Below are positions 57,263 through 64,000 of a stretch of 64,000 nucleotides of DNA, one piece after another. Source of the stretch: Streptomyces sp. NBC_00425 (lineage in GTDB: Bacteria > Actinomycetota > Actinomycetes > Streptomycetales > Streptomycetaceae); the NCBI RefSeq assembly GCF_036030735.1, contig NZ_CP107928.1, forward strand, positions 3,472,001 to 3,536,000, written 5' to 3'. The notes under the pieces were generated by a model. It did not search any database, was not told where the DNA came from, and saw only the letters and a list, made by a program, of their open reading frames with translations. The stretch's first letter is position 1, and each line of letters opens with the position of its first letter. The translations under genes and the position numbers were made by a program.

Positions 57263-57689
57263 GAAGGGTCCTTCCCTGGAGCGGACGTCGGCCTGTCTGG
57301 CTCGGCGACCGTTTGTGCTGTCCGACTTCGGTCCTTGCTGTGGCGAAGCCGGGGCGGTGGTCCGCCTTATGCGGCGGAAGAGAATTTGCTGGTGATGGCG
57401 CTTCCCCGACGTGTCGTGACACCCAGTGTCACGTGGCGTGGTAGCACCGATTCCGGAGCTCCCCCAGAGGGGGGACCCCCACCTGCGGGCCGTTCAGCGT
57501 CGTTGCACGGCGTACTGCCCAGGTACGACGTACGGAACGCAGTGCGGCTTGGGGAGCTCCCGGAAGAATGTCTGTCCCGAAGGGGGACACGAAGCACCTC
57601 GCCGTGGTGGGGTCGGGTGCAGACTTGAGGTTAACACTACCGGATCCAACAAACATTCCCCCTCTCGAAATCCGGCAACCGAGCGCTTT
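57263..57689 (-). promoter_or_regulatory. Leader/promoter region of rho
   Basis: This 427-bp stretch has no convincing gene. On the minus strand TAGTGT near 57637 is the best -10, giving a leader of roughly 360 nt. The leader can form several stems. TGTCCC/GGGACA spans 57573-57589, and C-run/G-run stems within CTCCCCCAGAGGGGGG span 57459-57474. A perfect palindrome, GTGACAC/GTGTCAC, spans 57416-57432. A 76-codon frame inside it has no proper ribosome-binding site. Confidence 0.55.
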
Positions 57690-58619
57690 TTAAATGTCGC
57701 CGGAGGGCGCAAGAGGCAGCACGCACGCCCCCTGCAGGTCCATGGCCAGGCGGTTTGCGGCCCAGTCCGCGCCGGCCGAGGACTCGATCTTGTCGGCGGT
57801 GCCCGCGTCGGCCAGCGCCATCACGGTGGGTCCGGCGCCGGAGATGACGGCCGGGATCCCGTCGGCGCGCAGCCGCTCCACCAGCGCCGCGCTCTCCGGC
57901 ATGGCCGGCGCGCGGTACTCCTGGTGCAGACGGTCCTCGGTGGCGGGCAGCAGCAGTTCGGGGCGCCGGGTGAGAGCCTCGACGAGCAGCGCGGCCCGGC
58001 CGGCGTTGGCCGCCGCGTCGACGTGCGGGACGGAGCGCGGGAGCAGACCGCGCGCGGTCTCGGTGAGGACCGGCTTTCCGGGCACGAAAACCACCGGAAC
58101 GATGGAATCGGCGGGCTCCGTCCTGATCGCCCGCGCGGCGCCGGCCTCCATCCAGGACAGGGTGAAACCGCCGAGCAGACAGGCCGCCACGTTGTCCGGG
58201 TGGCCCTCGATCTCGGTCGCGAGCTCGAGCAGGGCGGCGTCGTCGAGCCTGCTCTCACCGCCTATCGTCACCGCGCGCGCGGCGACGATGCCGGCGCAGA
58301 TCGCAGCGGAGGAGGAGCCGAGGCCCCGGCCGTGCGGGATGCGGTTGGCGCAGACGATCTCCAGTCCGCGCGGCTGACCGCCGAGGACGTCGAACGCGGT
58401 GCGCAGGGAACGGACGAGCAGGTGCGTCTCGTCGCGCGGCAGCGTCTCGCTGCCCTCACCCGCGATGTCGATGTGCAGCCCGGAGTCGGCCACCCGGACG
58501 ACGACGTCGTCGTAGAGCCCCAGCGCGAGGCCGAAGGCGTCGAAACCCGGGCCGAGGTTGGCGCTGGTGGCGGGAACGCGCACACGCACGGGGGCGGCAC
58601 GGAAGGCGGGACCGGCCAT
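57690..58619 (-). CDS. thrB: Homoserine kinase
   Basis: 309 residues, GHMP kinase family. It phosphorylates homoserine for threonine synthesis. The N-terminal VPATSANLGPGFDAFG and the ATP loop PHGRGLGSSSAAICAG are diagnostic; the C-terminal ISGAGPTVMAL is the third GHMP motif. It ends in TAA, rare in this genome. It follows thrC on the same strand but is separated from it by a 628-bp repeat-rich gap. Confidence 0.96.
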   Translation of the reverse strand: MAGPAFRAAPVRVRVPATSANLGPGFDAFGLALGLYDDVVVRVADSGLHIDIAGEGSETLPRDETHLLVRSLRTAFDVLGGQPRGLEIVCANRIPHGRGLGSSSAAICAGIVAARAVTIGGESRLDDAALLELATEIEGHPDNVAACLLGGFTLSWMEAGAARAIRTEPADSIVPVVFVPGKPVLTETARGLLPRSVPHVDAAANAGRAALLVEALTRRPELLLPATEDRLHQEYRAPAMPESAALVERLRADGIPAVISGAGPTVMALADAGTADKIESSAGADWAANRLAMDLQGACVLPLAPSGDI

Positions 58620-59247
58620 CTTGCGATGACTCTCCTTGAGCTGCGGGGCTGTCGAATGAGATGCGCTACGTACATGAGGACCCTGCCGCCGCTAAGGCGA
58701 CGCGGCACCGCGGCATATGCGGCGGGCGGGTTCAGTACAGCCTATCGAAGGAAGGTTCTGCGGCGACATAGGGCGCACAGGAGGCGCACGATGCGTGTCG
58801 TAAGCCCCCTGTGCACCCCCGGTGGGGAAGTCCCCGGCGAGGGTCGCGTCGACTCACGTCAGGCCGCCGCCGCGCCTTCCGTCGAGCCCTCCGCCGGGTC
58901 ACCGCCGGTTGGGTGTCGCCGGCGGCCGTCCGGCGGGTCGTCCGGCGGGTCGTCCGGCGGAAGGTCCGGCGGAAGGTCCGGCTGACGTCTCCGGTGGGCC
59001 GTCCGGTGGAACCGGGTGTTCCCGATGGAATCGAGTGTTCCGGTGGAGGCCCGTGTTCCGGTGAAGCCGCTGTTGCGGCTCCGGCTCCGGAGCGCCGGTG
59101 TTCCCGGGTGGGCTCGTCCGCCTCGACCGCCGTCGACCGCTGTCGAGTGCCGTCGAGCGCCGTCGCCCGCCCGGGCCCCCGCCGCGGTCCGCCGTCGACC
59201 GGCGGGCGCTCGTGGGCCGTCCGCCGGTCCGTGGTGGACGGGTTCCG
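58620..59247. repeat. Repeat-rich 628-bp gap between thrC and thrB
   Basis: No recognisable gene. It contains a 12-bp tandem repeat (GTCCGGCGGGTC and variants, five units, 58928-58987) and a 10-bp tandem repeat (CGTCGACCGC and variants, five units, 59121-59170). Several GTGTTCC copies lie between about 59014 and 59110. Open frames across it are by-products of the repeats. A thrB promoter may lie near 58640-58740. Confidence 0.75.
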
Positions 59248-60306
59248 CTACGCGAGTCCGAGGCGCTCGGCCGCCGTGACCGCGTCGACCGGGACGGTGA
59301 CGGGCTGCGGGGCGCCGGCGACGGCCCAGTCTGGGTCCTTGAGGCCGTTGCCGGTGACGGTGCAGACGATGCGCTGACCGGGGTCGACGAGACCCTGCTC
59401 GGCGGCCTTCAGCAGACCGGCCACCGACGCGGCGGACGCGGGCTCCACGAAGACGCCCTCCTGAGCCGCCAACAGCCGGTAGGCGCGCAGGATCTCACGG
59501 TCCGTCACCTCGTCGATGCGGCCGCCCGACTCCTCCTCGGCCGCCAGCGCGAACTTCCAGGAGGCGGGGTTGCCGATACGGATCGCGGTGGCGATGGTCG
59601 ACGGGTCCTTGACGATCTCGCCGCGCACGATCGGAGCGCTGCCGGACGCCTGGAACCCCCACATCCGGGGGGTCTTGGCGGCGATCTTGTCGGCGGCGTA
59701 CTCCTGGTACCCCTTCCAGTACGCGGTGATGTTGCCCGCGTTGCCGACCGGCAGGACGTGGATGTCGGGGGCGTCGCCGAGCATGTCGACGATCTCGAAG
59801 GCGGCCGTCTTCTGTCCCTCGATGCGCACCGGGTTGACCGAATTGACCAGCGCCACCGGGTAGTTGTCGCTCAGCGCGCGGGCGAGGGTGAGGCAGTCGT
59901 CGAAGTTGCCGTCGACCTGGAGGATCTTCGCGCCGTGGACGAGGGCCTGGCCCATCTTGCCGAGCGCGATCTTGCCGCGCGGCACGAGCACGGCCGAGAC
60001 CATGCCCGCACGGACGGCGTAGGCGGCCGCGGAGGCGGAGGTGTTGCCCGTCGAGGCGCAGATGACCGCCTGCGCGCCCTCCTCCTTGGCCCGCGTGATC
60101 GCCATCGTCATACCGCGGTCCTTGAAGGACCCGGTCGGGTTGGCGCCCTCCACCTTGAGGTGGACCTCGCAGCCCGTGCGCTCGGAGAGCACCTGCGCGG
60201 GCACGAGCGGCGTGCCGCCCTCACGGAGCGTCACGACCGGCGTGCTGTCGGATACCGGCAGCCGGTCCCGGTACTCCTCGATGATTCCGCGCCACTGGTG
60301 GGTCAT
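59248..60306 (-). CDS. thrC: Threonine synthase
   Basis: 352 residues, PLP fold type II. It converts O-phosphohomoserine to threonine. The PLP lysine lies in [12 protein letters not shown]; the phosphate-binding loop is [12 protein letters not shown]. The ATG is 3 bp after the hom stop, with its GGAG inside the end of hom, so hom and thrC are coupled. Confidence 0.96.
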   Translation of the reverse strand: MTHQWRGIIEEYRDRLPVSDSTPVVTLREGGTPLVPAQVLSERTGCEVHLKVEGANPTGSFKDRGMTMAITRAKEEGAQAVICASTGNTSASAAAYAVRAGMVSAVLVPRGKIALGKMGQALVHGAKILQVDGNFDDCLTLARALSDNYPVALVNSVNPVRIEGQKTAAFEIVDMLGDAPDIHVLPVGNAGNITAYWKGYQEYAADKIAAKTPRMWGFQASGSAPIVRGEIVKDPSTIATAIRIGNPASWKFALAAEEESGGRIDEVTDREILRAYRLLAAQEGVFVEPASAASVAGLLKAAEQGLVDPGQRIVCTVTGNGLKDPDWAVAGAPQPVTVPVDAVTAAERLGLA

Positions 60307-60309
60307 TGG

Positions 60310-61611
60310 TTACTCTCCTTCAACCCGCATGATGCTGGCGACACCCCGCACGGTGTCGAGCTTGCGCAGCGCCTCGACGGTCCCGGTGAGGGAGGCGTCG
60401 GACGCGCGATGGGTGACGACGACGAGGGAGGCCTCGCCGCTTCCGTCCAGTCGGCCCTGCTGCCGCACGGTGTCGATGGAGACTCCGTGCTCGGCGAAGA
60501 CGGTGGCGACCTGGGCGAGAACGCCAGGCTTGTCCGCGACGTCGAGACTGATGTGATACCGGGTGACGACATCGCCCATCGGCGACACCGGCAGGGCGGC
60601 ATACGCCGACTCGCCGGGCCCCGTCGCCCCGCTGAGCCGGTTGCGGCAGACGGCGACGAGGTCGCCGAGCACGGCGGAGGCGGTGGGTGCACCGCCGGCG
60701 CCGGGGCCGTAGAACATGAGCTGGCCGGCCGCGTCCGACTCGACGAACACGGCGTTGTAGGCGCCGCGCACCGAGGCGAGCGGATGGCTCAGCGGAATCA
60801 TGGCGGGGTGCACCCGCGCGGTCACGGACCCCCCGTCGGCCGCCCGCTCGCAGATGGCGAGCAGCTTGATGGTGCAGCCCATCTGCCGGGCGGAGGCGAA
60901 GTCGGCCGACGTCACCTCGGTCATGCCCTCGCGGTAGACGTCGTCGAGGCGCACGCGCGTGTGGAAGGCGATCCCGGCGAGGATGGCGGCCTTGGCGGCC
61001 GCGTCGAAGGCCTCGACGTCGGCGGTCGGGTCGGCCTCGGCGTACCCCAGGGCGGTGGCCTCGTCGAGGGCCTCCTGGTAGCCGGCGCCGGTGGAGTCCA
61101 TCTTGTCGAGGATGAAGTTGGTGGTGCCGTTGACGATGCCGAGCACCCGGTTCACCTTGTCGCCGGCGAGGGACTCGCGCAGCGGCCGGATCAGCGGGAT
61201 GGCGCCGGCGACGGCGGCCTCGTAGTACAGGTCCTTGCCGTGCTCGTCGGCGGCGGCGTGCAGCGCGGCGCCGTCCTGGGCGAGCAGCGCCTTGTTGGCG
61301 GAGACGACGGAGGCGCCGTGCTCGAAGGCGGCGGTGATGAGCGTGCGCGCGGGCTCGATGCCGCCGATGACCTCGACGACGACGTCGATGTCCCCGCGTT
61401 TGACGAGGGCGGTGGCGTCGGTGGTGACGAGGGCGGGGTCGATGCCTTCCCGGACCCGGGACGGCCGCCGCACGGCGACACCGGCGAGCTCCACGGGAGC
61501 GCCGATCCGCGCGGCGAGGTCGTCGGCGTGCGTCGTCATGATGCGCGCCACCTCTGAGCCGACCACTCCACAGCCCAGCAGCGCCACCTTCAGCGGACGC
61601 GTACGCATCAT
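60310..61611 (-). CDS. hom: Homoserine dehydrogenase
   Basis: 433 residues. It reduces aspartate semialdehyde to homoserine. An N-terminal NAD(P)-binding LLGCGVVGSEV, a catalytic domain (GIVNGTTNFIL), and a C-terminal ACT domain at about 355-430 (DKPGVLAQVATVFAEHGVSI) that normally gives threonine feedback inhibition. Two adjacent ATGs exist at the start. Confidence 0.96.
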   Translation of the reverse strand: MMRTRPLKVALLGCGVVGSEVARIMTTHADDLAARIGAPVELAGVAVRRPSRVREGIDPALVTTDATALVKRGDIDVVVEVIGGIEPARTLITAAFEHGASVVSANKALLAQDGAALHAAADEHGKDLYYEAAVAGAIPLIRPLRESLAGDKVNRVLGIVNGTTNFILDKMDSTGAGYQEALDEATALGYAEADPTADVEAFDAAAKAAILAGIAFHTRVRLDDVYREGMTEVTSADFASARQMGCTIKLLAICERAADGGSVTARVHPAMIPLSHPLASVRGAYNAVFVESDAAGQLMFYGPGAGGAPTASAVLGDLVAVCRNRLSGATGPGESAYAALPVSPMGDVVTRYHISLDVADKPGVLAQVATVFAEHGVSIDTVRQQGRLDGSGEASLVVVTHRASDASLTGTVEALRKLDTVRGVASIMRVEGE

Positions 61612-61784
61612 CCGACCTCGTTTCCTGAATACCGTCTACGGCAGTTTCCGGTTGGTTCAGTCTCACTCACCGGACCGGGGTTTCTATCCCTGGTCCGGAT
61701 CGTGAGACATGTATTTCATTTTCCCAGCGGCGGCAGACAGGAGATCTTCCGCCCGTTCTTCTCCGCCGCACTGTTCTCCGTCGC

Positions 61785-63176
61785 TCAGCCCACGTCGAGC
61801 CGCAGCAGGTCCTCCTCGGTCTCCCTGCGCACGACGACCCGCGACTCCCCCTCGTGCACGACGACCACCGGCGGCCTCGGCACGTGGTTGTAGTTGCTGG
61901 CCATGGAACGGCAGTACGCCCCCGTCGCGGGGACGGCGATGAGGTCACCGGGTGCCAGGTCCGACGGCAGGAACGCGTCCTTCACCACGATGTCCCCGCT
62001 CTCGCAGTGCTTGCCGACCACGCGTGCCAGCATCGGCTCGGCGTCGCTGGCACGCGAGACGAGCGCGACGCTGTACTCGGCGTCGTACAGCGCCGTGCGG
62101 ATGTTGTCGGACATGCCGCCGTCGACGGAGACGTACGTCCGCAGCCCGTCGAGCGGCTTGACGGTGCCCACCTCGTACAGGGTGAAGGCGGTCGGTCCGA
62201 CGATCGCACGGCCCGGCTCGACGGAGATACGCGGCGTGCGCAGCCGTGCGGCCTCGCACTCGCGGGTGACGATCTCGGTCAGGGCCTTGGCGATCTCGTG
62301 CGGCTCGCGGGGGTCGTCGTCGCTGGTGTACGCGATGCCGAGACCGCCGCCGAGGTCGATCTCGGGAAGCTCGACGCCGTGTTCGTCCCGGATCACCTTG
62401 AGCAGCCCCACCACCCGGTGGGCGGCGACCTCGAACCCCGACATGTCGAAGATCTGCGACCCGATGTGCGAGTGGATTCCGATCAGCTCGAGCCCGTCGA
62501 GCTGAAGGGCGCGCCGCACCGCCTCGGCCGCCTGCCCGCCGGCGAGCGGGATCCCGAACTTCTGGTCCTCGTGGGCGGTGGCGATGAACTCGTGCGTGTG
62601 GGCCTCGACGCCGACGGTGATGCGGATCTGCACCCGCTGACGCCTGCCGAGGGACTGCGCGATGTGCGCGACCCGCACGATCTCCTGGAAGGAGTCCAGG
62701 ACGATGCGCCCGACCCCGGACTCGACGGCCCGGCGGATCTCCTCCGTCGACTTGTTGTTGCCGTGGAAGGCGATGCGATCCGCCGGCATGCCGGCCGACA
62801 GGGCGGTGGCCAGCTCGCCGCCGGAGCAGACGTCGAGGTTGAGCCCCTCCTCGTGCAGCCACCGCACGACGGCCCGGGACAGGAACGCCTTGCCGGCGTA
62901 GAAGACGTCGGCGTCGCTGCCGAACGCGGTGCGCCAGGCGCGCGCCCGGCCGCGGAAGTCCGCCTCGTCGAGGATGTAGGCCGGGGTGCCGTGCTGCTCG
63001 GCGAGGCTGACGACGTCGACGCCGCCGACGGTCAGCACACCGTCGGCGTTCCGTGTGACGGTCTGCGCCCAGACCTTGCCGTCGAGGGTGTTCAGATCGG
63101 CGGGCGGCGCGGAGTAGTGGCCCTCGGTCAGTACGTCGGCGTGACGGGGCCCGGCGGGGTGGGCGGAACGGCTCAT
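61785..63176 (-). CDS. lysA: Diaminopimelate decarboxylase
   Basis: 463 residues, PLP fold type III (alanine racemase-like barrel). It makes lysine from meso-diaminopimelate. The PLP lysine lies in DVFYAGKAFLS; HSHIGSQI and the PGRAIVG motif bind cofactor, and SGGELATALSAG is conserved. It starts 15 bp after the upstream ArgS-like gene. The 173-bp gap before hom could contain a hom promoter. Confidence 0.96.
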   Translation of the reverse strand: MSRSAHPAGPRHADVLTEGHYSAPPADLNTLDGKVWAQTVTRNADGVLTVGGVDVVSLAEQHGTPAYILDEADFRGRARAWRTAFGSDADVFYAGKAFLSRAVVRWLHEEGLNLDVCSGGELATALSAGMPADRIAFHGNNKSTEEIRRAVESGVGRIVLDSFQEIVRVAHIAQSLGRRQRVQIRITVGVEAHTHEFIATAHEDQKFGIPLAGGQAAEAVRRALQLDGLELIGIHSHIGSQIFDMSGFEVAAHRVVGLLKVIRDEHGVELPEIDLGGGLGIAYTSDDDPREPHEIAKALTEIVTRECEAARLRTPRISVEPGRAIVGPTAFTLYEVGTVKPLDGLRTYVSVDGGMSDNIRTALYDAEYSVALVSRASDAEPMLARVVGKHCESGDIVVKDAFLPSDLAPGDLIAVPATGAYCRSMASNYNHVPRPPVVVVHEGESRVVVRRETEEDLLRLDVG

Positions 63177-63190
63177 CTGGGCGTGCTCTC

Positions 63191-64000
63191 TCAGAGGTGA
63201 TCGGGTGCGTCGATACCGAGCAGGGACAGGCCGCCGGCCAGCACCGCCCCGGCGGCTTCGGCAAGCGCGAGCCGGGCACGGTGGGCGGCCGAGGGTTTCT
63301 CCTCACCACGGGGAAGGACGACGGGAAGCAGGACGAGGGTCACGTCGGCCAGCGCCAGAAGGTGTCGGGCGAGACGGGAGGGAGCGCCGGGGTCGAGACC
63401 GGGGGTGCCCGGCTGCGGGACGTCGGTCACTGCCGTGGCCAGGATGCGGGGGTAGTCCGCGAGAAGGGGAAGCAGTTCGTGGGCTTCGGACGGCACCTGA
63501 AGGCCGAAGTCGGCGGCGACGACATCCGTGACGGATTCCGTGACGGCGTCCGTGGCGCCGTCGAGCGGGCTGCCGGAACCGGACCACGGCCCGAACCCGA
63601 GATCGGCGGCGTTGCGGCGCACGGCCCGGGTGCGGGCGTGGGCGTAACGGACCCGGAAGAGAGGATTGCTCTCCCGCTGGACGAGATGATCCGCGGTCAC
63701 CCGGGGCCGGTCGTGCGGGGCCGGATGGAGCAGGGCCCAGCGTGCGGCGTCGAGACCGAGCGGGGCGGGGTCCTCGGGGGCGGGCGCGGGCCGCAGGGTG
63801 ACGGGCCCGTCGTGACTGATGTCGACGCGGCCGCCCTGCGCCGCGACGATCCGCGCGAGCGCGTCGGCGACGACCTCCGCACGCACCTCGTACGGCACCC
63901 GCACCGCGAAGACCTGCCCGGCGAGCCTGTCGCCGTGCCCGTACCGCGGCCCCTCACCGAGGACACGCCGGACGAGGACCGCGGCGGCAAAACCGTCGAG
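63191..64000 (-). CDS. ArgS-related anticodon-binding-domain protein (partial)
   Basis: Only the C-terminal part is in the window; the frame stays open to the right edge. It resembles the DALR anticodon-binding region of arginyl-tRNA synthetase (VRYAHARTRAVRRNAADLGF). The visible 270 residues contain no HIGH or KMSKS motif. Streptomyces encode such an ArgS-like protein (called NrtL in annotation) next to lysA, distinct from the true ArgS. Whether the missing N-terminus has a catalytic core cannot be judged here. Confidence 0.75.
   Translation of the reverse strand, partial: LDGFAAAVLVRRVLGEGPRYGHGDRLAGQVFAVRVPYEVRAEVVADALARIVAAQGGRVDISHDGPVTLRPAPAPEDPAPLGLDAARWALLHPAPHDRPRVTADHLVQRESNPLFRVRYAHARTRAVRRNAADLGFGPWSGSGSPLDGATDAVTESVTDVVAADFGLQVPSEAHELLPLLADYPRILATAVTDVPQPGTPGLDPGAPSRLARHLLALADVTLVLLPVVLPRGEEKPSAAHRARLALAEAAGAVLAGGLSLLGIDAPDHL

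Noticed and set aside
57367..57597. A 76-codon frame in the rho leader considered as a leader-peptide gene
   Set aside because: Its GTG has no spaced Shine-Dalgarno, and the peptide is Arg/Ser/Pro-rich without recognisable similarity.
58928..59170. Tandem repeats considered as a CRISPR array
   Set aside because: Units are 10 and 12 bp and adjoin without spacers, and no cas genes are present.

Overview
The window is chromosomal DNA of a Streptomyces. It is visibly very GC-rich, uses GTG and TTG starts freely, and carries lineage markers: the polar coiled-coil genes scy and filP, nucS, a long atpH, and Rho with a large disordered insert. From memory, gene content and order closely resemble the S. 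coelicolor region around SCO5352 to SCO5416. It is mostly conserved core chromosome. There is no prophage, CRISPR array, rRNA or tRNA gene, and no intact insertion sequence. The right-hand gene runs off the end.

Positions 1-15150 hold a TetR regulator, the large subunit of isobutyryl-CoA mutase (icmA) behind a 24-bp near-palindrome, a MarR/MFS/DUF3817 group, and an MFS pump divergent from an ArsR-type regulator. They also hold what looks like the 3' scar of an IS200/IS605 element, a secreted metalloprotease, a DUF3817/DUF77 pair divergent from three tandem AIM24-family genes, and a MarR gene. The carboxyl end of a lost histidine kinase, a second MFS gene, then meaB, thiolase and methylmalonyl-CoA epimerase follow. 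With the cobalamin adenosyltransferase at 31.4 kb, these genes support B12-dependent acyl-CoA rearrangement.

Positions 15377-24548 hold scy and filP (tip polarity and cytoskeleton), followed by two paralogous ABC ATPase/permease pairs. Positions 24590-36970 hold a zinc-binding small protein, a luciferase-like oxidoreductase, an SCO5389-family gene divergent from nucS, and a membrane-anchored ATPase with an Arg in its Walker A motif. Next come a STAS protein with an altered phosphosite, the adenosyltransferase, and chiS-chiR followed by a secreted chitinase (chiC) under the classic direct-repeat chitinase promoter.

Positions 36520-64000 are almost entirely on the minus strand. Reading along that strand they run: an ArgS-like protein, lysA, hom, thrC, thrB (aspartate-family amino acids), rho, a secreted S1 protease with FG-GAP repeats, and an LCP cell-wall ligase. 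They continue with rpmE, prfA, prmC, tsaC (translation), a phosphatase-fold protein lacking its nucleophile, glyA, a WecA/TagO-type transferase, atpI and atpBEFHAGDC, ending with a DUF2550 gene. Strong inverted repeats mark many unit ends. Two lie inside the atp operon, upstream of atpA and of atpC, where they could tune subunit ratios.

The points most worth a second look are the Cys-to-Ser phosphatase-like protein (48031-48708), the AIM24 trio with its divergent palindrome, the Walker-A-variant ATPase, the 30-codon ORF filling the prmC-tsaC gap, the histidine-kinase remnant, the nested inverted repeats before the adenosyltransferase gene, and the repeat-filled thrC-thrB gap.
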